A DNA stretch of 64,000 nucleotides from Perkinsus marinus ATCC 50983 (taxonomy: Eukaryota > Perkinsozoa > Perkinsida > Perkinsidae), in assembly GCF_000006405.1 (NCBI RefSeq), contig NW_003201384.1:156332-220331 (forward strand). The letters run 5' to 3'. A program made the position numbers and the translations under genes. Shown piece by piece: positions 43,700-54,763 of this stretch. The notes under the pieces are model-generated. The model saw only the letters and a list, made by a program, of their open reading frames with translations. It made no database searches and was not told the origin of the DNA. The number at the start of each line of letters is the position of its first letter. Within the stretch, counting starts at the first letter, position 1.

Positions 43700-46000
43700 A
43701 CAACAACTGATACGTTCGTCGAACGGTGCTGAGTCGAACAGACCCAATTCTACCACTCTATGGGAGATGCTCAGCAACCTGAAAGTTACGTACCAGCCTG
43801 ATCCACACGTCCTCGTATGCTACCGGATATCCCTCCTCGTACTAGCAGAATAATCACCAATGTACATTATACATGGTATTGTACTTAGAAAGTCTCTAAC
43901 ATCATCTGACATGCCATTCAGCTCAACGCCAACAACGACCTGAAACCACGTCCATGACCGACCCCACACCGAAGGCTGTCGCCTACCATGTCATAACTGT
44001 GTTCCTTAAGAGAACTGATTCGGTTGGAAAGACATCCACGAACAACTTTCGCCTTGCCCTCCAGCGAATTAAGTTTTAATTTTCCCCACGCTGCCGCAGC
44101 CTTACCCTTATGACCATCAACCACACATGTAGATTCTGAAAGATGAAGACCAACTCCTATCCATCAGGGCTCAAGAAACAGCGTCGAATTTCGGAATCGT
44201 GGCAGAAGTCCAAATCCCCCACGACCACCCAATTCACTGAGTCATTCATAAGACTATAAGCGTGCAATTTACGCTAAGGAGCTGTTATCCGAGGGCAACA
44301 GAAAGATGAACCCACTTCAAGTCATCTCTCGACCATGAAGACCCGATCGGATATGTCTTATAGCGCAATGAACGAGCAACAGGGCTAATTCTCAAGCCAA
44401 GCCGCCAGAGATTGCGCATCAATCATCCCACATGAACATGCATGAGCCCACCGTCAAAGAGCTTCCCAACAGCGATAGTGTACAAGGCCAATCCAGAGGG
44501 CACTTCGAGTAGCTGGCGTCGACCACTGGCTGGGATTCGAGACATAACTTTCATAGCGGTCCGAACCTAGGAGCAAATCAAAACACCACTTCCTCTACTG
44601 CACGACAACCCACCATCCAATTAAGCTTCGCCGCCTCGGCTACAGGATTGGTGAGACCACCATAGCACTCCTTGAACCTCAAGGACACGCTTGATGGAAG
44701 ACATGGGAGAGTGAAGTATTCGATAACGGATGCCTCACTGATCTGAAGTCAATTCTCGCTCGCCCAGGAATCTTTTGGAACCGCCAAGGATACGCCAAGA
44801 TACCACTCACCTTCTTCGCATCTCGCGAATTCTTTCCACACTTGTTGTGCGTCCCATCTACAGTCAGACGCAAGGTATCGTCAGAGCAACGTACCGTTGA
44901 CGTCGTCGACGCTTTGCTGCTTCCCCCACCAGTGGCGATGACATCGACAACTACTCGCCTTAGAGTTGACGATGTACTCAGTGCAGCCTGCAGTTGCGAT
45001 GCCTACAATATAAGGAAAAAACTTACTCCAGTTCTTCGATAGACACGAGGGATTCCACGATGCGCGGATTGCGCTTCACACGTGCTACAGCTAAAATGCA
45101 TAACCCTAGAATTGAACCCGGAACCTTCAGATTATCAAACACCACCACTCCCCAACTTACCTGTAATACAGGTAATGCAGCCTTCGCATGAACAGTGAGG
45201 AGCAACTCACCAGCATTAGGGCACAGAATTAACGAGACAGTCCCTTCCACTCCAGACAAATGCTCTCGTATCTAACTCGACATTCCTTCACCCGCCTCAC
45301 ACTGTTACGCAGTGCCTCACAATTAACACACTTTGGGCGATGACCGGATGATACACACGATTCAGCAACTTCGCAGTAGCCTCTACTGCCTGAAACAACT
45401 GATGACAAATCAAAGTCTTCCCAAGAACAACCAACATCGTCTCGGTCCAACACTTCCTCGAGGACCAACTCGCCAGGGGTCTCCGACAGTAAATGCAGTA
45501 CACAAGTCGAACAGTAATGGAGATGGTCAGATCTCAACACACTTATCTGATACAAAAATCGACAAATGCAATGACCCGAATTAGTACTCACCTTCTCACT
45601 GCTGCGATCCTGAGAAGGTCTCGGCTTCCTCCTCACATTACAACAGTTACCAAAGCCCTTGGGAGTGGCTACACCCCAGGTGGCCTCCATTAATTGTGGC
45701 AACCGATCCAGTAGACTGATGCAACTCCTCTTAGTACGACCAAATAGATCTACAGCAAATCAGCATACCATCCATTCTACACATCACGATTGCTCACCCT
45801 CCCTTCCTTCCTGAGGCCACAGAAAGGACACAGCGTACTGATCTCCACTGCTTTCGTAACTCCTCAAGTACGTCTTCAATGCCGAAGTCACCATGCTCAC
45901 TTTACGTTCTAGATGGGCATCATAGGCCGCACTCGACAACACCTACCACACCAGACTGAACTATGGTGAATCTCTATCTAGTATAACCATAAGCCATCAC
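43700..46000 (-). CDS. Unrecognised multi-exon gene(s)
   Basis: Several minus-strand exons have good donors. About 45702-45600 and 45530-45250 are cysteine-rich (HLHYCSTCVLHLL, SGHRPKCVNCEALRNSVRRV). About 45110-45023 gives RVKRNPRIVESLVSIEELE, joined in phase to about 45003-44810 (ASQLQAALSTSSTLRRVVVD, TLRLTVDGTHNKCGKNSR). Next come about 44740-44620 (SEASVIEYFTLPCLPSSVSL), about 44570-44430 (SGRRQLLEVPSGLALYTIAV) and 44270-43930. The two C-x2-C pairs near the start suggest a zinc-binding head followed by a mixed alpha/beta body. I do not recognise the family and cannot exclude two adjacent genes. Confidence 0.45.
45098..45150 (-). repeat. tRNA-like B-box segment at an intron 3' end
   Basis: On the minus strand the sequence reads TTCCGGGTTCAATTCTAGGG and continues TTATGCATTTTAG, which serves as the acceptor of the exon starting AVARVKRNP. 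A similar arrangement occurs in the last intron of the CCCH-WD40 gene. Confidence 0.45.
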
Positions 46001-46495
46001 AGATATACAAGAAACTCTACGACTAAGGCCTGACTTATCGAGTCAGAATAATGCAATACTCTCGTTGCATAATTCTACTCTGCGAAAATCTGAAAATGAA
46101 TCCGGCCTTGTGATTGGACCAATAACGATGCAATAACATATACCGTAAAACACTGAACCTCAAGACGAATCGGACAATAGATAAAACCACTGCAACAAGT
46201 CTAGCATTCACATAACGATACGATATCAGTGATGAACAGTTCCCACTTCCTTACTCGATCAGCTAAATAGGCTTCTAATTGGGCACTAGTCAGAGAACCG
46301 TGCATACTGTTGGCCATTGAATATGGCAAAAGTCTACAAATACTATAAACTCCCATAACACAACAGTTGAGCCTATTACATAGAACGCTAACGATATAAT
46401 ACTATTTATCGACAACACACGATTATGCTCACTGATTATGATGTCCCATCACATATTACACAAACAACAACAAGAAGAAGCCATCCTTCACCTCA

Positions 46496-47302
46496 TTAAG
46501 AAGGCGTCACAAGCTTCCTTCGGGCCTTACTCGAGATCAACGCAGCACATGTAACAATAACCTGCGCTTCGTTCAATTTGGTCGAGAACGGTTGATGGCC
46601 AGGACCGTATAACTCCCCCAACTTTATAAAGGGTCCACCTTCCCTTATAGTAACTTCAAGCTCCCGAGTAAAGTACCCTTTCTCATACCAATTCCGCATT
46701 TCCGCAAATGTAAACGGTCCGCGTTCAGTTCCCCTCGGGTCCTTATACCTCCACAATTTATGTCCGGATGGTATCGCATTAGAAGCTCTTGTGATCGCCT
46801 CAACCCTCTGCTGTAAAGAAAGCTTCTTAGCGATATCTTCCTGGCTAACCGTATTCTTCTTAGACCAATTCCCGTACTGCCCCTGGGCCTGCGGCCTCGA
46901 AGGACCAACTGTACCGTAGAACTGCCCAGGGATGAACTCAGCCGCATTTGCTGACAGCTCCTTCCTCAGACCTTTGGTACCCCCCAGAGTGGTAGTGGAG
47001 CTAGTTGAAGTAGTATCATTATCATTGATAGTCATCAACAAGGCCTTCAGTTCACGATTAACGCTCAGGTCATAAATATCAATATCGTCATTCTTCTGAG
47101 CATACACCAACTTATCCAGCTCCTTCTCAGTGAGCCTATGATATGCACCCTCAGTGCCCTGCTCCTGCTGCTGGTCAACACTGCTCATGGCCTTTAGTTG
47201 CTTTGACGCGCCAGCAGCTACACCGGACGGACCTTCAGAGGAGTAGATGGGCTTATCGCCGCCGTTCGCATTATCATTTGGAGACGACTGGTCTTGTCCC
47301 AT
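46496..47302 (-). CDS. GYF-domain protein with PAM2-like motif
   Basis: From ATG 47302 (MGQDQSSPND) the frame encodes 268 aa without introns. Residues around 180-245 form a GYF domain: HKLWRYKDPRGTERGPFTFA, EMRNWYEKGYFTRELEV and the later GGPFIKLGEL. This matches the GPF-x4-M-x2-W-x3-GYF signature that binds proline-rich ligands. About 80 residues upstream, LSANAAEFIPGQFYG fits the PAM2 consensus (L-N/S-x2-A-x-E-F-x-P) that docks on the MLLE domain of poly(A)-binding protein. GYF with PABP binding points to translational repression or mRNA decay, as in GIGYF proteins. A short upstream extension in the same frame after an acceptor (TTCAG) suggests a 5' UTR intron. Confidence 0.85.
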   Translation of the reverse strand: MGQDQSSPNDNANGGDKPIYSSEGPSGVAAGASKQLKAMSSVDQQQEQGTEGAYHRLTEKELDKLVYAQKNDDIDIYDLSVNRELKALLMTINDNDTTSTSSTTTLGGTKGLRKELSANAAEFIPGQFYGTVGPSRPQAQGQYGNWSKKNTVSQEDIAKKLSLQQRVEAITRASNAIPSGHKLWRYKDPRGTERGPFTFAEMRNWYEKGYFTRELEVTIREGGPFIKLGELYGPGHQPFSTKLNEAQVIVTCAALISSKARRKLVTPS

Positions 47303-47539
47303 TGCTGGGAACACAAACTGAACAGTGAGGATCAAGTGCTGATTAACGCCCAGGAAGGACAATCTCAGCGATTGGATGTTCATCAGTTGGGAATTTACCC
47401 TCGAGCTAAACTCTTTTGAATGATGATACTAGAGAGAGAACTTACCTCACATATACTGAGGCCACTAATGCAATGTCAAAGTTGGGATGCATAACTCTAC
47501 CTTTTGTACACCCATAGGGGCCTATAGCGAGCTCGGAGC

Positions 47540-47640
47540 GATTCAACATCGGATCACTTGCTCTCTCGGTAAATCTTAAGTTTCCTCAGCAAGCGGTCGC
47601 AGGTTCGATCCCCGGTCACGTCATCACGCAAGGCGACGCA
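47540..47640 (+). repeat. tRNA-like segment
   Basis: GGTCGCAGGTTCGATCCCCGG is a strong T-arm/B-box. The 80 bp upstream are tRNA-sized but do not give matching acceptor arms. It lies between the divergent GYF gene and the coiled-coil gene. Confidence 0.4.
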
Positions 47641-47658
47641 TTCTCTCACATATCATTA

Positions 47659-50600
47659 ATGATGATACTCAACAGCAGCAGCCATGCCCCCCAAATAGCT
47701 GCCTACCAGTCGGATCCTCGCAGACTCTCTCTACAATCCCTACAGACTCAACTGGTATCAACTTCTTTGAATCTACCATGCAATGTGTGGGAAAATATGC
47801 ACATGTGTGTTGATGACAATATGAAAATTCGAAGGAGATTTATAAAAAATTCTCATTGATATCGGTACACTTCCAGCCGAGTTCATATATAAACTTGAGG
47901 AAACTTCTGAGCTCAGCTGAGGAAAGCGAACCCATATATTCCTCCATTACTGCCTCAGGTGTCCGGTCTAGCGGCGGCCCCTCCCAAAGCTGCTAGCAGT
48001 AACAGCAGTAGTTCAACGAAGACTCAAAAGAGTAGGGTATCTCCCAGCGATAAATGACTTTCCTATTTTTCTATCAGTTTCGACCGATTTAACCCGCCGT
48101 TTGATATTCCCGAGTCACATCGTGACACCTCGTAGACCAGCGACCTCTCAAGATTCCTCATGGTCTAAACAACTACGAGAAGAGAACAACAAACTACAGC
48201 TAACACGGTGAGCGGAGAAATTCGTTTTCCCTATCAATCACGCATACAATCCACCGTCACGTCATAAAACCTCATTCGCGATCATTGGGAATTTAATTTC
48301 CGAGTGTGCCCCCGATACGATCGACGATATGACGTATTCACACATGTCGTTAGTTGGCCTGATGATTGCGCCTATAACGTAAGGTGCTGAGGAAGAGCAC
48401 TACACCATTCGAAAGGGTGACACGGACCATCATCAACTCAATAGATTTACTACAGTTGAATCACCTCTGATAAATCTATGGATAATAACTGTTAGTGTTT
48501 CGCCAGACTGGACTGAACTCTGCACCACTGAGGTCTCAAAGAATGAAAATCTAAGTGCCTCATGATCTCTTATACAAAGTCAAATCTCTTGAACCGAGCT
48601 GATCATCATAAAAAGCTTAGGCTGCTCTGCCAAAAGTGAGATCGATGACGTAATAGGCGTTCATGATCAATAACATGTGCGCGCGTGCGACGAGCATCCC
48701 TTGCACGCATACGCTGTCTAAAGGCGCCTATTCAGAGGGTGCTCTAACAATAACCTGATCGACTCAGTTGATTAGGTTATCATTAATGAGTTGTAGAATT
48801 GAGGCTGTCACCACAACCGAAAGTTTATCATCAATCTCGTCTAGAAATTCAATTATTATTCACTATGCGAGAAAAAAAATTAGTTCTTTGCAGCATGGAA
48901 ATTCGAATTGTGTAGTTTTCAAATTCATGAATAAAATTCATCGACCCGATATCACAAAATCAATTTCGGCCAATTTTTTCCCGAATTTAATACTATCACG
49001 TGTACTATATAGCGACTCCAAGTATTCCGCTACTCCACCAGTTTACTATCAGATTGAAGTCCCGCCTCGAAGCTGAGCAACATGCAATGGAAAAACTCTC
49101 TGGTCAAACCAAGTGCTTAGAGAACGAGCTCGGGACTCAGGAAACGACCATTCGAGGTGAGAGCAGCTTCCTATCGTGTATACAGTGTGTTCGTTTTTGA
49201 TAGTTCAAAACGAAAACTTTGCTGAAATCAACAATACTATATCGGAGTCTCAACCGTTTTACGTGAAGAGCTGTGATATTCCATGTGAAAAACGCGAGCT
49301 TCGAGATATGATATGAATTCAAAACACATGGGGAATTACACCGGAGAAATCACCTCGTAAAACACATCACGTATTCTACGCGTTATTCACTGCTCACACG
49401 CGTTTTTCGCGAGATGAAGTGTAGAATGTGTTTTCATATTACGCGTGAAACTCGACTGTATAACCAAATCTAATCGATATTAGATTATAACGAGGAGCTC
49501 AATGTGGCTGAGGAAGCAGCGAGAGTGGCCCTGATCGAGAGCATCGGCCTGCAGAGGAAACTGTGCGAGATATGTCGCCATTTGGAAGTCCGAGCTGCAT
49601 TCCAACAGTCCATACGTAAATACGCCAATGATTTCGAGTGTAATCAGCTCGATTTACGGTATGAGAATTTCCCTGTAAAAAAGTTGACAAAGTGTGTGTG
49701 GGCAGTTTTATGGGTCCTCCTCCTAGTAGTCGATCGACTCTTTACGATAGAAGCATGGAGAGCTGCAAGTAGTAGGGGGAGTACTCTAGTTGTTATTGAC
49801 TTTTCCGGTCAGTTCTTCGGTATATTCCCAAGGTCCCCCGGTCAAGACCCCTCCTAGAGTGAGTTGTGTTTTTTCTGCCACTTTTGCATGTTACTATTGG
49901 AGGAATATATATATTCGCTTTCCTCAGCTGAGCTCAAAAGTTTCCTCTATAATGAAACCAATAAGAATTTCCGCAAAATTTCCTCATAATTTTCATATTG
50001 TCACCAACACATGTAGTCAACCATGTGCATGTTAGGTTACCTCTAGCCATACGGATGCTGATGATGAGTTTTGGGCGGCACTCAGGCAACAGATTAATAA
50101 CATTGATAATTGGCTTACTCCTCACAGAGGCAGACGAAGCGGTAAGTGGGGAGTGTCCATTTATGGAGTAGACAATCGGATACTGGTGACCGATCATATA
50201 TACTTGTAACTTGTAATAAATATTACATATTACTTATACACTGAGTTTTTGGACTACAGTACCCCCACTGACTACTGACACACTAGTAGATAATTCATAG
50301 TGAGCCTCGTTATCATAGGCAACTAAGCAGCGTTTTTTTTTCTTAGGCAAATTCAAAAAATCTGTGTTTCTCGCTAACGAATCAGAGTTTCGAGCTGAAA
50401 CTTCAACAGGGTATAGTTATCATCAAGATACACCACATGTTGAGTCGAAGCGGTCATGTTCGGAACGGTTACTGATATATCATGGCTTATAACGAACTAA
50501 GATTGGTCATCTAAAACCCATTGAAATGGGTGTCAATGACCGATTGAGCTGTTTTTCATGATCTATAGTAGTACTTAGTATGAGGAGTAAGTAATACTAA

Positions 50601-52449
50601 TCCTACTACACTAGTTTTAATACTAGCACTGTATTACACTGGTAATACACTTCAAGTAGTTGAAATGAGAGTTAATTGTAGTAGTGCTACTATGAAATAC
50701 TACTAGCGACTTGCTATTTGTATGAGTACTTATAATACTAATACACTACTGTAAGCACTGTAGGTTTGATACTAGCAGTAGTAAGACACTCAGTTGTAAT
50801 GAGAATCAATTGTAATACACTTGAATGAATATTCACTACTGATTGCAGTAATAGAATAGTACTGGTAAAATTAGTAGGAATTAGGTTTTCTCATTATTAT
50901 AAGCTTACATATTTCTTGTTGGAATTTCAGCTCGAAATTTCCAGGACCTAGTTGACGACTCGAAATACTGAAATTTCTACTACAAGTTTGAATGCATTAT
51001 ATTGTTATTCATTCAATATCGTATTTGAAATCGATAGTTTCAGTACATCCTTCTGTTTGAACTTGAAATATTCTCAAGATTGTCTGTAGTGTTGTCCTTG
51101 TGGTTTGTCGGTTTTTCTATCAGAATTTCACATTCGCCTCAGGTGCAGCTGAGGATCCTCCTCAAGGCAACTATCAGTCACATACGACTCTAATAGGAAC
51201 ACCAGGTGAGCAACTCTCTATCACCTACAATGATGAAGCCGTGCTGGTTTTAGATAGTAGGGCCCGATCTGTATCGGCAGTAGGGGAGAGGACACCATTA
51301 AGGGAGCAACTACAGTACGCTTTGGAAGTTAGCAGTATCATGTGTGGTAATAGTGTTACTGTTCATCTGCTCTCGTGTTGATGTACTACTCTAACTCAGC
51401 GAAAAGTGATAGTTGGTGGAATATATGTTCGCTTTCCACCTCAGCTGAGTCTGGGTAGTTTTTCTGAGTAATTATAGAAGTTATATACAAATAGGGTAGA
51501 AGTGTACAGAAACCAACGAAAAATGTCAGCAAATTTGCCCAGAATTTCCATGTTGTAGTCATAATAGTTAGGCTCTTATCTAGTCCATTATCATGACCAC
51601 TTATACGATAGACTTTTCATAGCGGCAGTTTACAGTGTTGTTCACTTATTTCAGCCCGCACAGCAGTATTAATCTCGAAGTTGGACGGTTGGTTCGACGC
51701 GAATCCTGAGATAACAGTTCCCGCACCACGACGACAATCTATGGAAGAGGAGTTGGCCAGTCCGGACGATGATAGTAGCGGTTCGGAAACTTGGGTGAGA
51801 AGTGACTACTTCTCTAGTTTGGATAGTTATATTCTTTTACTTTTCCTGGACAAAAATGTAGTTATATTTGCAGACCAAAGCGACCAGCACATTCTCGTTA
51901 TGTGTCTTCTATTCCGGGATTATTGATAGTGAACAACTTGTCACTATCATAGTCTCGAAAGGTTACTTTAATACTGTTGAATTTCCATTCCTGAGCAGTT
52001 ACACTATACCAACGTGTGTAGGTCCCTGAGAGGCCTTCAACGGCATACGTCCACCGTACGGGCTACACATCAACAATGGCCCTCCCAGATGGGTCCAATC
52101 AATATATGGTAGAGTACTCAATTGATGGTTGTCAGTTTGTTGGAATGTGAGACTAGGTTCAACCATCCGAGTTGCAACGTACTCCCTCGGTGCCTGCGGG
52201 GACTACCACTACTTCGGTGTTCGCAAGGTGAGTTGGGTTAGTGATGGAATAGTGGTCCACACGCAAACTGGGAATCGAATATCTCGAAAACTCAATAGTT
52301 TTTCCCTAGAAGGACATTATTATTACCATCCGGGAAAGTCCACGGTGGAAATTCGTCATTTTCGAGCGCCCCGTTCTAATACAGGGCTTTCTTTTTTCTG
52401 GTGGTTTTTCATCGGATCGGTCCTCTGTGTAGGATGCCACCGACTCTGA
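47659..52449 (+). CDS. Coiled-coil protein with C-terminal membrane tail, unrecognised
   Basis: A chain of plus-strand exons with good splice signals: about 47659-47756 (Gln/Pro-rich start), about 47962-48040, about 48120-48210 (SWSKQLREENNKLQLTR), about 49060-49157 (SRLEAEQHAMEKLSGQTK), about 49491-49660 (NVAEEAARVALIESIGLQRK), about 50048-50140 (DEFWAALRQQINNIDNWL), about 51143-51205, about 51656-51795 (ISKLDGWFDANPEITVPAPR) and about 52100-52449. The middle is a coiled coil; the last exon contains STIRVATYSLGACGDYHYFG and ends in a hydrophobic tail SFFWWFFIGSVLCVGCHRL. A tail-anchored, coiled-coil scaffold or tether is the best description. Exon limits are approximate. The introns hold family A, B and C copies. 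Confidence 0.55.
47782..47955 (-). mobile_element. Family B element (coiled-coil gene intron 1)
   Basis: A reversed copy from TGTGTGGGAAAATATGCACA to CCATATATTCCTCCATTACTG. The intron is little more than the element. Confidence 0.75.
49243..49455. mobile_element. Two family A-related elements (coiled-coil gene intron)
   Basis: 49243-49316 is a left half (GGAGTCTCAACCGTTTTACG). 49340-49455 is a related longer element sharing CACTGCTCACACGCGTTTTT with the shortened copy at 15.5 kb and ending GCGTGAAACTCGA. Together they define a subfamily. Confidence 0.6.
49890..50037 (+). mobile_element. Family B element (coiled-coil gene intron)
   Basis: TACTATTGGAGGAATATATA to GTCAACCATGTGCATG. The last 10-15 bp of the right end are missing, and the next exon begins soon after. 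Confidence 0.7.
50500..50870. repeat. AT-rich degenerate repeats of AGTACTACTA/AATACTAG
   Basis: About 370 bp dominated by variants of GTAGTACTTAG, AATACTAATCC and TACACTGTAATAC in two diverged approximately 170-bp halves. It lies within the intron between the NWLTPHRGRRS and EDPPQGNYQS exons. Confidence 0.6.
51410..51550 (+). mobile_element. Family B element (coiled-coil gene intron)
   Basis: GTTGGTGGAATATATGTTCG to GAATTTCCATGTTGTAG. The right TIR is absent. Confidence 0.65.
51895..51980 (+). repeat. Family C repeat, partial (coiled-coil gene intron)
   Basis: TTCTATTCCGGGATTATTGA, then CACTATCATAGTCTCGAAAG. The 3' half is lost. Confidence 0.65.
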
Positions 52450-52688
52450 GAGCAAATCCAATGTTCACGAGAAGGATGGACCTAGAAAGGCCCTACACTT
52501 ATCGCTAGCCTGAAGGATGGCCATAACATCATGCGTTGTTCTAAGAGTGGTGTATTTGGCTGACCGTTTTGGGTTATAGTGTCAATGAAATTCATGAGAA
52601 AATACGCACATGGTCAACATTTGCTATATGGGCAAGAGAAAAGCACTCGTAGTCTCGAATCGACCTTGACTACGGGAGTGTCTTCTTC

Positions 52689-52875
52689 CCAGTGTGGGAG
52701 AATATACGCATGATCAACTACATCGGTGTCGGTGACAATATGGAAATCTCGAGGAAATTTGGGGAAATTCTCATTGGTTTCTTAACACACTTGTACCGTT
52801 ATTCGTATATAAACTTCTTTAATCAGCGAGGAGACTCCTGAGCTCAGCTGAGCAGAGCGATCATATATCGAGGGT
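52689..52875 (-). mobile_element. Family B element
   Basis: A reversed copy of about 187 bp from CAGTGTGGGAGAATATACGC to ATCATATATCGAGGGTG. It lies between the coiled-coil gene and the next; a small fragment (GAGAAAATACGCACATGGTC) precedes it near 52600. Confidence 0.7.
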
Positions 52876-53059
52876 GCTACATTCGAACACAAACCCTTAT
52901 CGAGAGTGTTGTGTTGGACACACTATGTGACGCACAGGCGAGCGTCGCTCAGTTGAGCTTATCATGGACGTTTACGGTACCGCTGAACTAGCGCGGTTCA
53001 CCGCAGTACCGGAGACTCTCGAGGTTGGGGTCTGACACGAATGTATCATACCACACTTC

Positions 53060-53912
53060 TTTCAGATCTCGGATGATGGGCGGTCCGATCTGTCTACTGA
53101 GAGGTGGAATTCTGACGATGAACCTCCAGTTGAGAAGGTCAACGATAGGATGGTCATCAGTCGTGATGGTCGGTCGGTCCGCGCCGCGGAGTAAAGATTC
53201 ACCTCAGCGAAAAATGGTACCAAATTTGATGTCTGTTTGAGGCACTCTAATTTCCTTGGAATGCGGTCAACGCACAGTTGAGTGCGTGACCCGAGTATAG
53301 CGCACGAATAAGCTAATAACGAGCCTACTTGTTGTCGTTCTTGGAGTATAGCGTCCTCTGATTGACAGCAAGTAGTGTAACAATACTCCGATCAGTGTCG
53401 TACGAGGTTCATTGATACGCATTGTGTTGAAGGTCGGTGTGCACGGCGATAGCGGTATGGACAGACCGGGGAGATATGACAGGGTCCGCATCAAGTAGGC
53501 TGACCGTGTACGAGGATGAGGAGAAGGAGGAGCCCTGGTGGAGTTGTAGGTTCATGGATATATCATCGCACTGTGAAGAGTTCACTTCACTCGAGGCGGC
53601 TACCTGGGCGGACCGAGGTGAAGGTCTCGAGTTCGAAGTCGGCAGCTGTGATCCCCGAATACCCAGCGCTATCGACGTTGGAGTCAGGTGAGGCGGCAAC
53701 TACTGCTACTACCACTACTCTTATACTGTGCACTTCACCCATTTTCTCGTGTCACTATTGAGCTGCCATCGCGGAGAGGGAGCTACATATACGAGCAATT
53801 TCCTCTGTTTTGGACGCTTTGATTCACGACGAGCCATACCCGAAGGCCATATCCTATGCCAAGGAAATCTGCAGTTGCACGAACGAAGTCTGATTAAGCC
53901 TAAAGCAGGCAT
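53060..53912 (+). CDS. Unrecognised short multi-exon gene
   Basis: Two or three exons are likely. About 53065-53197 reads DLSTERWNSDDEPPVEKVND and ends in an acidic/basic tail. About 53478-53687 reads GSASSRLTVYEDEEKEEPWW and DRGEGLEFEVGSCDPRIPSA, ending at a GTGAGG donor. About 53770-53912 reads ERELHIRAISSVLDALIHDE and stops. Whether the first belongs with the others is unclear. No family is recognised. Confidence 0.35.
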
Positions 53913-54436
53913 CAGACTATAATCACAACAACAACTGTCACTGCTACTGGGGTTAAGGAGAGAGTCTAGCCAGGCGTTTTTATATGTAGCTTGCCTCGCT
54001 AATGCGACCAGATTCGTATTTCACTGATCCTCATGATGAGGTGCAATATCAACTAGGTACATGACGGTCGGATCGGTGTGCAGGATAGAGTCGTCTCGTA
54101 ATCCGGCTTGGAGGCTGCCTTATGATGGACAGGAGGTGCAGGGAGGATGGGATGAAAATCGACCTACTAGGAAAAGGTAACAAACGTGTTGTTAGGTCTC
54201 GACCTGTGAGGGGCGTGCTCGATGGTGAATATTCAAGTCGTGAACGGACGCTATCGACTTCGCAATGTTGTGGTATTGATTCTATGGCAAGTTGGTATCC
54301 TTCCGAAGGACTCCTTGGTGACTCCACCGACTTCGTCCTGTGCTGATCTGACTTTCTTCTGTGGCGAATAGAAATCAAATGTTTGGAAAATGAATATCTC
54401 TGTGAATGGCTTTCTTGGTAGAAAACCGACTTCAGA

Positions 54437-54737
54437 ATCTATCTCAGCGATGTTAATTGCATAATAAAGCTCAAACAGCTCATCGTAATCAGTGTTACCC
54501 AGTCAGCGCCAGAGAATTCCACCCGTGCATGCCAATCATTATCAGTGTCATCATTCTGCACGAAGGGGACTTCACAAACGTCGCGACAGAAAACGACAGA
54601 AAACATATTTTCATCCAAAGTGATATTTACAGCGCAGAATCTATCTCGGCGATGTTATTTGCATAATAAAGCTCAAGCAGCTCATCGCAATCATTGTTAC
54701 CAAGTCAACGCTGAAGAATTCTACTCGTGTCTGACAT
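54437..54737 (+). repeat. About 100-bp direct duplication upstream of the FKBP-TPR gene
   Basis: 54437-54535 and 54639-54737 share AATCTATCTC(A/G)GCGATG, GCATAATAAAGCTCAA, CAGCTCATCG and TGTTACC(C/A)AGTCA with about 85% identity. The second copy ends about 27 bp before the start codon, so the duplication probably carries promoter sequence. Confidence 0.75.
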
Positions 54738-54763
54738 CACTGCAATCCTGTAGGTTCCAGTTT

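Noticed and set aside
44060-44124. A PP2C phosphatase (VVDGHKGK)
   Set aside because: Only the DGH word resembles PP2C; the required DGHGG and downstream metal-binding motifs are absent.
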